Positions 8,906-17,736 are shown, counted from the stretch's first letter. The stretch is DNA of 64,000 bases from Shewanella putrefaciens (GCF_016406305.1 NZ_CP066369.1:3614501-3678500), one strand, 5' to 3'. Notes: generated from the letters alone by a model not told the origin. Numbers and translations: made by a program.

Positions 8906-9892
8906 ATGAACCAAGCTGTGGATATTGCCATTTTAGGTGCAGGTGCCGTTGGGCAGCTGATTTGTCGCCAACTGGTTGCTGCGGGCATGAAGGTCGGTTT
9001 TATCGGCCGCAATGCCCTCGGCTCTAGCGAGCAGACACTCAGCTTCAGCCCATTAGTGTCAGCCAATGACTATCAAAATGGCAATCAACATAGCGATCAG
9101 CAGCAGGCCCAAGCCATTCACTATTCGGTGCCTATCTTAGCGGTCGATGCACTCGACAATATTCGTCTGCTGATTGTGTGCGTTAAAGCCTATCAAGTGC
9201 TCGATGCGCTCTCGCCCTTACTCAAGCACCTACCCAGCCAATGCCATATTTTACTGCTGCATAATGGTATGGGGCCTCACTTAGCTCTGGCACCGCTCAT
9301 TGATGCGCAAGCGGATGGCAAAGGATTAAGCCTAGGAACCACTTCCCAAGGAGTGTTACGCCAAGCCCCTTGGCAAATTAAACAAACCGGACAAGGGCTC
9401 ACTCAGTTCGGTCATTTTACAGGGCTCCCCCTCGGTGAGCATTACCGTCATGCCCTGTTACATGCCATTCCCGGCAGTGAATGGGTGGACGCCATCATTC
9501 CTTGCCTGTGGCAAAAACTTGCTGTCAATGCCGCCATCAACCCCTTAACCGCCATCCATAGCTGCAATAATGGCGCACTTGCCCAATCCGAGTTTTGCGA
9601 CACTATTAGCAACATACTCGATGAGCTAGTAAATGTCGCCGCCCATGATGGCATCAGCCTAGATAGACACAATTTGCAGGAAAGGGTTTACCGTGTTATC
9701 GAACTCACGGCGGCAAACTATTCTTCTATGCACCAAGATATTGCCCACCAAAGGCGGACAGAGATAGATCAAATCAATGGCTATATCTGTGAACGAGCGC
9801 AAGCGCACAATTTAAGTGCACCAGTCAATGCACAACTATGGGAATTAGTTAAACAGCTAGAAGCAAAACACCGCCAAGAATGCACCAAATGA
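8906..9892 (+). CDS. panE: 2-dehydropantoate 2-reductase family protein (PanE/ApbA-like)
   Basis: NADPH-dependent reductase of ketopantoate to pantoate in coenzyme A synthesis. The N-terminal dinucleotide-binding motif is AILGAGAVGQLICRQL; KAYQ with LLLHNGMG follows, as in PanE, and the C-terminal domain has KLAVNAAINPLTAIHSCNNG and the conserved TEIDQINGYI. The start at 8906 gives about 328 residues and has a GGAG at 8894 with 8-nt spacing. An in-frame ATG at 8843 would add 21 residues without family similarity. The start lies directly after two tandem mini-ORFs, which may couple translation. Other ApbA-family reductases have different substrates, so the exact activity is probable rather than certain. 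Confidence 0.83.
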   Translation: MNQAVDIAILGAGAVGQLICRQLVAAGMKVGFIGRNALGSSEQTLSFSPLVSANDYQNGNQHSDQQQAQAIHYSVPILAVDALDNIRLLIVCVKAYQVLDALSPLLKHLPSQCHILLLHNGMGPHLALAPLIDAQADGKGLSLGTTSQGVLRQAPWQIKQTGQGLTQFGHFTGLPLGEHYRHALLHAIPGSEWVDAIIPCLWQKLAVNAAINPLTAIHSCNNGALAQSEFCDTISNILDELVNVAAHDGISLDRHNLQERVYRVIELTAANYSSMHQDIAHQRRTEIDQINGYICERAQAHNLSAPVNAQLWELVKQLEAKHRQECTK

Positions 9893-9911
9893 GGGCAACT
9901 TTATTCCCATT

Positions 9912-9928
9912 TGCACTCATTTAAAGCA
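9912..9928 (+). promoter_or_regulatory. Candidate NtrC site upstream of glnK
   Basis: TGCACTCATTTAAAGCA resembles the NtrC consensus TGCAC-N7-GTGCA, with an intact left half and a degenerate right half. It lies about 63 bp upstream of the sigma-54 promoter, a usual enhancer distance. Confidence 0.45.
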
Positions 9929-9976
9929 AAATTTCAGACTACTTAGGTGCATAGAAAGTTAACGCAATGATAATAA

Positions 9977-10387
<411 letters not shown>

Positions 10388-10390
10388 TTT

Positions 10391-10634
10391 TATCCCCGCT
10401 AAAACTCGGCCTCAAAGCACCTTTGACGCTGTTTATCTGCACCATTTCCACCGCCTTGGCCGATAATGCACAAGTCAATGGGGCCAATACCGCATTATGA
10501 TTGACCAGCTTGGGGCACAAATCATCGGGATTGCAGCCACATTCATCTATACCGCCATAGTGGCTTAACTATTGTTTGTCATTATCCGCAAAATGCAGGG
10601 AGGGCTGAGCACTGAGCAAGAGGTTAAGTCCTAG
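10391..10634 (+). pseudogene. amtB: amtB ammonium-transporter remnant with a large internal deletion
   Basis: Two fragments of one gene are joined. Frame 10405-10494 encodes a signal-peptide end and mature N-terminus typical of AmtB (LTLFICTISTALADNAQ then VNGANTA). A second frame from 10500 encodes the last transmembrane helix and tail (DQLGAQIIGIAATFIYTAIVA, an in-frame TAA at 10566, then LLFVIIRKMQGGLSTEQEVKS and TAG at 10632). About 1 kb of the middle is absent, the halves are out of frame, and an extra stop lies in the last helix. The gene sits 3-4 bp after glnK, the standard glnK-amtB position. The original start codon is not recognisable. Confidence 0.8.
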
Positions 10635-10677
10635 ACCTATCCGAGCACCAAGAAACAGGCTACAGCCTGTAATAGAA

Positions 10678-10702
10678 TCCGGGGCACCAAGATGCCCCGA
10701 AC
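10678..10702 (-). terminator. Hairpin downstream of the EAL gene
   Basis: A perfect 7-bp GC-rich stem (CGGGGCA with TGCCCCG) sits 21-45 bp after the EAL stop on the minus strand and is followed by only a weak T tract. It probably terminates EAL transcription. A second small hairpin (ACAGGCTACAGCCTGT, 10655-10670) lies just beyond. Confidence 0.5.
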
Positions 10703-10722
10703 TATTGCATATCAACGCGGCA

Positions 10723-12270
10723 CTAGCTCCGCTCTGCCGCTAACCACAATTTTAAATCTTCTAGCTTCATTGGCTTAGCAAAGAGATAACCCTGCAAAAA
10801 ATGCACTTGGCGATGGGTTAAATAATCCGCCTGCTCCTGGGTTTCAACCCCCTCAGCCACCACAACATAATTCATCTTGTGGGAGAGCTCGATAATGGTA
10901 TCGAGCACATGGGAAGTCACCGATTCCTGCCCTATGGTATCGATAAAACATTTATCAATTTTTAAATAATCTAGCTGCATGGTTTGCAGCAAAGATAAAG
11001 TGGTTTGCCCTGTTCCAAAGTCATCGATTGCCACTAAAATACCCAATTGCCTTAACCCTTCAATACGTTGGCAAATATCGACTGTCAGCAACTGCCGCTC
11101 GGTGATTTCAATCAGAGGTTTAACACCAATACGAGCGAGTGAATCACGCAGGTGTATAAACTTAGCTTCGATATCATCCTGGGTAAAATGCTCTGGGGCC
11201 ACGTTGAAGCCAATTTTAAACCCGGCGGCCACAGTCATATTGGCAAAATCCGCCAGCGCCCGCTCAAAGATATAATTCGTAAGAGGAACAATAAGCTGAT
11301 TTTCCTCTGCAATGTGAATAAACAAATCTGGTCGCACTAAACCCATTTGTGGGTGTTGCCAACGCACTAACGCCTCAACCCCTTGAACCTTACCATCCTC
11401 AGTGCCTATTACGGGTTGGTAAACTAAGAAGAACTCTTGGTTTTCTATCCCACTACGAATATCGTCGACGAGGGAATGGCGGCTATTTTTACGCCAAAGC
11501 AACAACCCAAACAACAGGACGAAGATAAAGAGCACGGGCAGTAACAACCCAAAATAAATCCAAAAGAAATGCATGAAGAATGCATTGGACACCTCCAATA
11601 AAACGAGGAATTCCTTATCATCGGCCAATACAGTGACGATTTCACCCTCCCCGAACTGAGGCACACTGGGTAATGTTGCCCCATGCATGCCAAGCACAAC
11701 TGTGCTAACGGGACGAGGAAATACTTCAGGTTGAATAAAACTATCAATAAGATACTGCCCTTCGAGCACCACAATGGCACCACGGTGGCTCTGTGCATCC
11801 TTAGAGATGGCGATAATGGCAGGAACCCCTAGCCGAGCCGGGGTTTCGGGCACTATATAGCGGGCAGAGTCCTTAAGTTGATACTCAGGCAAGAGTGAAT
11901 TAAGCGGTAGCTCAATATCCCCTGTCATTGAAGAGCAATAAAATGCTTTATCGTTAAATAAGAGCACGCCACGATAATAGGGCCTAAACTTCATATACTC
12001 GCCGAGTTTGCCACAGTCGCCTTCCTTGAGGGTCATGGCAAATTCACTAATGCCGTCCGACTGCAGCAATAACTCATCAAGACGTTCTAAATTAAAGTTT
12101 CCCACTTCCCGCGCTTTGTCATGCACAACATAGTTAGTGATGGCATAACTTATCCCCAAGGACAGTAAAATGGGCAGCGACAGCAATAATCCCCATTGCT
12201 TGAATGTCAGGCTAAAAGTGCTCAGTAATTGGCGCATGCTTTTTTGTATAAAGTTTAAACGGGTCAGCAT
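10723..12270 (-). CDS. CSS-motif/EAL cyclic-di-GMP phosphodiesterase
   Basis: Inner-membrane phosphodiesterase that hydrolyses c-di-GMP. From the ATG at 12270 it has a membrane helix at about 18-40 and a periplasmic CSS sensor domain (GDCGKLGEYMKFRPYYRG and YCSSMTGD, the redox-sensitive cysteines of this family). A second helix lies near residue 240, then an EAL domain. EAL residues are complete: VEALVRW, NVAPEHF, EITERQ, DDFGTG, KIDKCFID and AEGVET, so it should be active. The frame extends upstream to a TTG at 12330, but the ATG at 12270 has an AAGGGA upstream. CSS-type enzymes are controlled by periplasmic disulfide state. Confidence 0.9.
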   Translation of the reverse strand: MLTRLNFIQKSMRQLLSTFSLTFKQWGLLLSLPILLSLGISYAITNYVVHDKAREVGNFNLERLDELLLQSDGISEFAMTLKEGDCGKLGEYMKFRPYYRGVLLFNDKAFYCSSMTGDIELPLNSLLPEYQLKDSARYIVPETPARLGVPAIIAISKDAQSHRGAIVVLEGQYLIDSFIQPEVFPRPVSTVVLGMHGATLPSVPQFGEGEIVTVLADDKEFLVLLEVSNAFFMHFFWIYFGLLLPVLFIFVLLFGLLLWRKNSRHSLVDDIRSGIENQEFFLVYQPVIGTEDGKVQGVEALVRWQHPQMGLVRPDLFIHIAEENQLIVPLTNYIFERALADFANMTVAAGFKIGFNVAPEHFTQDDIEAKFIHLRDSLARIGVKPLIEITERQLLTVDICQRIEGLRQLGILVAIDDFGTGQTTLSLLQTMQLDYLKIDKCFIDTIGQESVTSHVLDTIIELSHKMNYVVVAEGVETQEQADYLTHRQVHFLQGYLFAKPMKLEDLKLWLAAERS

Positions 12271-12403
12271 CCTAGCAAATCCCTTATTATATTGCTGTAA
12301 CAATATGTAGTTTAACCGTGAATCTTGCAAATGCTCAAAAAACAGTTAAAGACATTCAGCATGATTAAAAACAAGATAACAACAATCTATATTAATCAAA
12401 ATA

Positions 12404-13630
12404 TTAGGGTTGAATAGATTGCATTAAAAAGCCGATATACCATGCAAATAAAGAAGCCCAAGTGTAGCCCCAAACAGCCATCAATACAGCTGCGGAAGCT
12501 AATCTTGGATGAAAAGCACTAGCGATAACGGGTGCAGAAGCAGCACCACCAATATTGCATTGGCTCGCAACTGCTAAATACATGATAGGTAAACGAAAAA
12601 ATACAGTAAAGATCAGTAAGATGATGATATGTATAGAAAACCAAATAAATCCTATACAAATGTAGTAAGGGGCAGCCCCCAATGCACTAACATCAAAATT
12701 CAATCCCATCAGCATAATCATAATGTAGATCAAAAAAAGAGCTGTTTTATGTGTTTCCTTAACTAAGACATGCCTTGCATTTGTTAATGAAAATAATAAT
12801 CCGAAAAAGGTGGCAATTAACACTGACCAAAAAAATTCAGAAGCAAGATTATACTTAAATAAAGAGGGAAAATAGTAAACCGTAGTTTTAGCAAGTATAG
12901 ATGACAGATCTTTACTAAAGAACATCACCATAAATAAAACCCCAATCAATATTGATATCCAATAATATCTTTCCCGTCTACCTATGACTTTATGCTTAAC
13001 ATCAGTACAAAATGTCGGCCTATAACTTTTATCAGCTTTAAGAAAATCATCGATTTTATCCTGACGCTCAGCAATAAAAAGTAATATCACCATCCATATA
13101 CTGGAAAAAATAATATTAATTGCCATCATTACTGCAAATATTGCATCACCAACATGATGAATTTCTTTTATTGCTAATTGATTAGCTGTCCCACCAAGCC
13201 AGTTTGCCATCAAGGTTGACATCCCTTTCCATGCGGCATTATCTCCCTGCCAAGCAAGCTCATGCGGGAAAAATATAGAACCAAGCCATAGGCTCAATGG
13301 ACCACCGACGCAAATGCTCACAGCACCTAACACAAACATACCCAGTAGCTTTTTGCCCACTAAGCTTAAAGCGAAAAAGTCTGTACTTAAGATCAATAAA
13401 AATAAACAACTTGGCATAAAGTGTGTTTTTGCCATATCGCTAAGATGATTATTACTCGCATTAATAATATTTAACGAGCTAAAAATAGCAGGAAAAATAT
13501 AACACACTAACATTAAAGGGAAAATTTTGTAAAATTTTTTGAAAAAATTTATCGATGATGTGTGTGTATAAAAAACACCCCATAGTAAAAGTACTAAAAA
13601 AACTCCTATTTCAAGATCTGACGAAAGCAA
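12404..13630 (-). CDS. DUF819 family integral membrane protein (accessory copy)
   Basis: A 408-residue membrane protein with about ten helices, full-length paralog of the DUF819 protein at 18811-20058. Shared signatures include TLMANWLGGTANQLAIKEI, VMMAINIIFSSIWMVILLFIA, the GLNFDVSALGAAPYY region and SQCNIGGAASAPVIASAFHP near the C-terminus. Repeated glycine/asparagine motifs in two halves suggest a transporter with internal pseudo-symmetry, perhaps for carboxylates; no function is established. The start is a TTG at 13630 with a strong AGGTGA ribosome-binding site. It lies 22 bp after the LysR gene on the same strand and is probably co-transcribed with it. Its base composition is visibly more AT-rich than that of the kdsA-linked copy. 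Confidence 0.8.
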   Translation of the reverse strand: MLSSDLEIGVFLVLLLWGVFYTHTSSINFFKKFYKIFPLMLVCYIFPAIFSSLNIINASNNHLSDMAKTHFMPSCLFLLILSTDFFALSLVGKKLLGMFVLGAVSICVGGPLSLWLGSIFFPHELAWQGDNAAWKGMSTLMANWLGGTANQLAIKEIHHVGDAIFAVMMAINIIFSSIWMVILLFIAERQDKIDDFLKADKSYRPTFCTDVKHKVIGRRERYYWISILIGVLFMVMFFSKDLSSILAKTTVYYFPSLFKYNLASEFFWSVLIATFFGLLFSLTNARHVLVKETHKTALFLIYIMIMLMGLNFDVSALGAAPYYICIGFIWFSIHIIILLIFTVFFRLPIMYLAVASQCNIGGAASAPVIASAFHPRLASAAVLMAVWGYTWASLFAWYIGFLMQSIQP

Positions 13631-13652
13631 ATTAGTTCACCTACTAGAATAA

Positions 13653-14549
13653 TTAGCACAGAGGGTTATATGGCTGCTTACTAAAAGCTAAAAAACTCAT
13701 GCTTAGTGCAGACAATTCTTCTCCTTCACGCTGAATTGACCAATAAGTTCTTTTATAGTCCCATCCATCCACAGACAATAAAATAAGGTCCTCTCTAGCT
13801 AATTCAGCATCGATTGCTAACATAGGTAGTACACTCAAACCTATACCAGTTCCAATAGCCCTTTTAATTGCTCCTATTGTTGACATGCATATTTCATCAC
13901 GAACATGAATATTTAAACTTTTTAGTAATTGAATTGAACGAATTCGAGAAAGCGATGCCTCATGGTCGAATATCCATAATTGTTCACTAAGCCATGCCTT
14001 TGTATTTACATCACTAGCCGCAGGATGAGTTGCACCACTCACAAGACAAAGATTATCTTGCAACCAGTGCTCACAAATGAGATTTTTACTCGCAGGTTTT
14101 GCATCAATAAAGCCTAAATCAAGCTCCCTTTCTGAAACCATTTTTTCAATAACTAAGCTATTATCAATGACTAGTTTTATTTTTACATCTGGATATTGAC
14201 TCTTAAATAAAGGGATTTTTTTAGATAACACATAGTTACCCGCAGTTTTACTGCTCCCAATAGTTAGAGTTCCCTTAATACCATGTTCAGAAAATGAAAA
14301 TATATTCTCTAATTCCTTTCCTTTACAGAGCATTTCATTTGCATAGGGTAATATGATTTCACCATGAGCATTCACAACCAAACCACCAGCAACACGCTCA
14401 AATAATCTACACCCTAAAGAGCTCTCTAACTCTTTAAGCGCCATACTTACTGCAGGAGTTGACATATGAAGCACTTTTGCCGCTTTTGAGATCTGCCTCT
14501 CAGAATGTATGGCTTTAAAGATCATTAGCTGCCTTAGTGTTATCCGCAT
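13653..14549 (-). CDS. LysR-family transcriptional regulator of the flavocytochrome/porin/DUF819 module
   Basis: A 298-residue LysR-type regulator with an N-terminal winged helix-turn-helix (LRQLMIFKAIHSERQISKAA then KVLHMSTPAVSMALKELE, residues 4-45) and a periplasmic-binding-like effector domain (GTLTIGSSKTAGNYVLSKKI, RELDLGFIDAKP, IGAIKRAIGTGIGLSVLPM). Two ATGs are adjacent; the second (14549) has the better spacing to GGAG. It is placed between the porin and the transporter-like gene, all on minus, and opposite the divergent flavocytochrome, so control of this cluster by an organic-acid effector is a reasonable inference. Confidence 0.88.
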   Translation of the reverse strand: MRITLRQLMIFKAIHSERQISKAAKVLHMSTPAVSMALKELESSLGCRLFERVAGGLVVNAHGEIILPYANEMLCKGKELENIFSFSEHGIKGTLTIGSSKTAGNYVLSKKIPLFKSQYPDVKIKLVIDNSLVIEKMVSERELDLGFIDAKPASKNLICEHWLQDNLCLVSGATHPAASDVNTKAWLSEQLWIFDHEASLSRIRSIQLLKSLNIHVRDEICMSTIGAIKRAIGTGIGLSVLPMLAIDAELAREDLILLSVDGWDYKRTYWSIQREGEELSALSMSFLAFSKQPYNPLC

Positions 14550-14635
14550 CATATACTCCGTGGGATAAAATCAATTTATTAGCAGTATCATAGTTCAAAA
14601 CCCTCACAAGTAAACATGATAAGTATCTAATTTTC

Positions 14636-14662
14636 ATAAAGCAGCCATTTAGGCCGCTTTAT
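14636..14662 (-). terminator. Probable terminator of the porin gene
   Basis: On the minus strand AAAGCGGCC pairs with GGCTGCTTT (one mismatch) around a 5-nt loop, followed by a weak T-containing tract, 8 bp after the porin stop. It would separate the porin message from lysR. Confidence 0.55.
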
Positions 14663-14669
14663 ATATTGA

Positions 14670-15698
14670 TTAAAACAGATATTTTGTAGATACAAAAACA
14701 AGGGTATCGTCAAACTCAGTATGTCCTTTGGCATCGGTATAATCACCATCAAAATAGGAAATACCTACCCCAAATGTCAAATCCTTCTGAGCCTTAAAGT
14801 CAACACCTAGCGAATATTGACTTGCATCGCTTTCTTTCAACGTTTTTAGATCTGCTCCAGCATTTTTTGTAACTTTACCAAGCCCTGCATCATCTTTTAA
14901 ATATTGAAGCTTTATATCATATTTATCAATTGGAACACTCATACTTAATAGATAAGAGTTTCCTTTAATATTGTCATAAAGACTAGATTCTGAATGTTGG
15001 TACATAGCACCCAATTTTACCGATGCAATGGAAAGACCACCGACCAATCTCGTTGCCTCTAGCAGATTCAAACCATCCGCATAAGCAATTGAAACATAGT
15101 GATTATTTTTCTTAAGTGATGCATCACCTAAGGTTAAGCTAACTGCATAATTATTTTGTTCATCAGATAGTTCTGGATTTTTTTTATTAAAATCTTTATC
15201 AAAAACATAACTGACACCCATGGTCACACCAGCAACTTTAGCACTATTCAATGTTACTGAATCACCTAATCTATCGTTACCCGCAATGATCATATTCATA
15301 TCGCTTGATGTAATATTAAATAAATCCACTTTTCCTTCAGCACTTTTAAAGACAGTATCATTTCGTCCGAACACAGCTGATCCATAATTAGTTTTAAAAC
15401 CTAAGTAAGAGTTCCTCGGTTTAAAAATATTGGTATCATCGTTATCAAAACTTTCTATCCCTGCTTCAAATTTATATAGCAAACTAAAATTATCATATAC
15501 ACCATATTCTCCTTTAACGCCTAAATACGATGCATAATTTTCAAGGGAAAAACCATCAACCTTTTCATTACCAGAAAGACCATTACTTGAGTTTGCAACA
15601 CCAAGCCATAATCGTCCATAAAAGTCTAGTGGTTCAGATACAACTTGAGTAGAACAAATTAAAATTGCACCAAGACAAGTATATTTAACAGTTTTCAT
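14670..15698 (-). CDS. Gram-negative general porin (accessory module)
   Basis: A trimeric-porin-type outer-membrane protein of about 342 residues. The ATG at 15698 has an AAGGTGAT ribosome-binding site and opens a signal peptide (MKTVKYTCLGAILICSTQVVSE). The mature part starts LDFYGRLWLGVANSSNG, as gammaproteobacterial porins do; ENYASYLGVKGEYG, YLGFKTNYGSAVFGRNDTVF and many amphipathic strands follow, and it ends in STKYLF. An upstream in-frame ATG at 15734 would add 12 residues before the signal peptide and is unlikely. Placed opposite the flavocytochrome, it probably supplies the periplasm with that enzyme's substrate. Confidence 0.85.
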   Translation of the reverse strand: MKTVKYTCLGAILICSTQVVSEPLDFYGRLWLGVANSSNGLSGNEKVDGFSLENYASYLGVKGEYGVYDNFSLLYKFEAGIESFDNDDTNIFKPRNSYLGFKTNYGSAVFGRNDTVFKSAEGKVDLFNITSSDMNMIIAGNDRLGDSVTLNSAKVAGVTMGVSYVFDKDFNKKNPELSDEQNNYAVSLTLGDASLKKNNHYVSIAYADGLNLLEATRLVGGLSIASVKLGAMYQHSESSLYDNIKGNSYLLSMSVPIDKYDIKLQYLKDDAGLGKVTKNAGADLKTLKESDASQYSLGVDFKAQKDLTFGVGISYFDGDYTDAKGHTEFDDTLVFVSTKYLF

Positions 15699-15795
15699 TG
15701 AAATCACCTTTTTAGAATATAAAAACAATTCCATATTAGTGATTTAATCCAACACATCTCAGCCTTAGATCACAACTAACCAACAAATTCACACA

Positions 15796-15833
15796 GTTAA
15801 ATATAACTTAAAATCAATTAAATTATATTTAAC
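15796..15833. promoter_or_regulatory. Perfect 11-bp dyad in the porin/flavocytochrome intergenic region
   Basis: GTTAAATATAA (15796-15806) and TTATATTTAAC (15823-15833) are exact reverse complements around a 16-bp AT-rich spacer, centred about 117 bp from the porin ATG and 108 bp from the flavocytochrome ATG. Position and symmetry suit a shared operator, probably for the adjacent LysR regulator. The assignment is inference. Confidence 0.5.
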
Positions 15834-15922
15834 AACATCGATTCATTGCGCAACATCACTATTTCAGGATGAAATATAACTATCATGATATAAAACTGAT
15901 AAAGACACATCTGGAGAAATGT

Positions 15923-17695
15923 ATGAAAATAAAATATTTGAGCATATTTATATGTTCAATTCTAACGGCTTCATCATGGGCTGCTACGGATAATAAAAAT
16001 GATTTAGCCTCTTTTCATAAAAGTATCGATGGCTGCAAAACCTGTCATGCAACACCTAACAAGGTAAGTGATAGTGAAACTTTTGAAAATCAACAATGTA
16101 AATCCTGTCATGGTGATTATGCAAAACTAGCAAACCCTAAACTAGAAATCGATCCACACTCTTCACATTTAGGCGATATTAACTGTACCTCTTGCCATAA
16201 AGGGCATGAACAACCAAAGCTATATTGTAACGAATGCCATTCATTTGAAGGGCTCGACATGCCTTTTAATCAAGCAAAATCCAAAGAACCTTGGGATAAG
16301 GGTTGGGATAATGAGGCAATAAATAAAGCGATTGCTGCAGGCGCTAAAGAAACAACGGATGTGATTGTTGTTGGAGCTGGTAGTGCCGGGTTTAATGCTG
16401 CAATCGCCGCTAAAAAGGCAGGCGCTAACGTTATATTACTCGATAAAGCGCCATTTAGTGGTGGTAACTCTATGCTCGCCGCAGGCGGATATAATGCCGT
16501 CGGGACTGCTCAGCAAAAAGACCATAAAGTCGATGATAAAATCGAATGGTATGTCGAAGATACAATGAAAGGCGGTCGATATGCTAACGATCCTAAATTG
16601 GTACAAATATTAGCGGAGCAATCGGCTGATGGTATTAAATGGTTAGAATCTTTAGGCGCCAATATGGACGATTTGAAGCGTTCTGGCGGCGCTAGAGTCG
16701 ATAGAACACATCGTCCATCTGGTGGTTTAAGTGTCGGTCCACATATTATCGATGTACTTAGAAAAGCATCTGTAAATGAAGGTGTTGATACAAGACTCAA
16801 CTCTAAAGTCGTCAAACTGGTTATTGATGAAGACCAAAAAATTGTCGGCGTTGTCGTCCACGGTAAACACTCCGGCCATTATATGGTTGCAGCAAAATCA
16901 GTTGTTCTTGCGACGGGAGGATATGGTTTTAACAAAGAAATGGTCGCATTTTATCGCCCAACATTTAAAGGTATGACGAGTTCAAACAATATCACTTCAA
17001 CAGGTGATGGTATTGAACTTGCCAAGGCAATCGGTGCGAGTATGACAGATATTGATTGGGTACAAGCTCATCCGACTGTGGGAAAAGATAGCCGCATTTT
17101 AATCTCGGAAACCGTTCGGGGTGTAGGTGCTATTATGGTCAATAAAGATGGCAATCGTTTTATCAGCGAATTAACTACTCGCGATAAAGCATCCGATGCC
17201 ATTCTCAAACAACCTGAACAATATGCTTGGTTAGTCTTCGATAATGAGCTTTATAAAAAAGCAAAAATGGTTCAAGGATATGACCATTTAAATATGCTGG
17301 AAAAAGCAAATACGGTTTCTGAACTTGCAAAAATCACAGGTATGAAAGAAAACGCATTAGAAAAAACGATTTCAAACTACAATCGCTATTTTAAACAAGG
17401 TAAGGATGAAGATTTTGCTCGCGAACAAATGCCATTACCACTAGAAAAGGCCCCTTTTTATGCCGTAAAAGTGGCTCCCGGTATTCACCATACTATGGGT
17501 GGTGTCGCAATTGATACCAAAGCCGAGGTGCTGAATATTCAAAGTAAACCGTTGGTTGGCTTATTTGCAGCGGGCGAAGTCACAGGTGGTGTGCATGGAT
17601 ATAATCGCTTAGGTGGTAATGCCGTCGCTGACACTGTAATTTTTGGCAAAATTGCGGGTACAAATGCAGCAAAACACGCACTAAACCAAAAGTAG
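15923..17695 (+). CDS. Periplasmic tetraheme flavocytochrome c (FccA/fumarate-reductase-like)
   Basis: Soluble periplasmic respiratory reductase, 590 residues from the ATG at 15923 (GGAG 6 nt upstream). A signal peptide ends near residue 20. Four c-heme sites (CKTCH 38-42, CKSCH 59-63, CTSCH 88-92, CNECH 102-106) make a tetraheme domain. An FAD domain follows with VVGAGSAGFNAA near 149-160. Catalytic residues of FccA are kept: H383 (AHPT), E397, R420 (TTRDKAS), H522-H523 (HHTMGG) and R562 (NRLGG). Near the substrate pocket FccA Met375 and Thr377 are replaced by L394 and S396, and Tyr precedes NRLGG where FccA has Ala. These changes suggest an unsaturated acid other than fumarate. Electrons would come from CymA or a similar quinol oxidase, not encoded here. 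Confidence 0.92.
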   Translation: MKIKYLSIFICSILTASSWAATDNKNDLASFHKSIDGCKTCHATPNKVSDSETFENQQCKSCHGDYAKLANPKLEIDPHSSHLGDINCTSCHKGHEQPKLYCNECHSFEGLDMPFNQAKSKEPWDKGWDNEAINKAIAAGAKETTDVIVVGAGSAGFNAAIAAKKAGANVILLDKAPFSGGNSMLAAGGYNAVGTAQQKDHKVDDKIEWYVEDTMKGGRYANDPKLVQILAEQSADGIKWLESLGANMDDLKRSGGARVDRTHRPSGGLSVGPHIIDVLRKASVNEGVDTRLNSKVVKLVIDEDQKIVGVVVHGKHSGHYMVAAKSVVLATGGYGFNKEMVAFYRPTFKGMTSSNNITSTGDGIELAKAIGASMTDIDWVQAHPTVGKDSRILISETVRGVGAIMVNKDGNRFISELTTRDKASDAILKQPEQYAWLVFDNELYKKAKMVQGYDHLNMLEKANTVSELAKITGMKENALEKTISNYNRYFKQGKDEDFAREQMPLPLEKAPFYAVKVAPGIHHTMGGVAIDTKAEVLNIQSKPLVGLFAAGEVTGGVHGYNRLGGNAVADTVIFGKIAGTNAAKHALNQK

Positions 17696-17705
17696 TGGTG
17701 ATATT

Positions 17706-17736
17706 AAAATGAGAGATCAACAGGTCTCTCATTTTA
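17706..17736 (+). terminator. Terminator of the flavocytochrome gene
   Basis: AAAATGAGAGA pairs with TCTCTCATTTT around a 9-nt loop, 10 bp after the stop codon. The T tract is part of the stem end. Confidence 0.75.

Noticed and set aside
15699..15734. Upstream ATG for the porin (15734)
   Set aside because: It would place 12 residues before a good signal peptide, while the ATG at 15698 has a strong AAGGTGAT site.
15761..15780. CRP/FNR site in the flavocytochrome promoter
   Set aside because: TAGATCACAAC contains one good half (TGTGA on the other strand), but the second half is absent. Kept out of the features.
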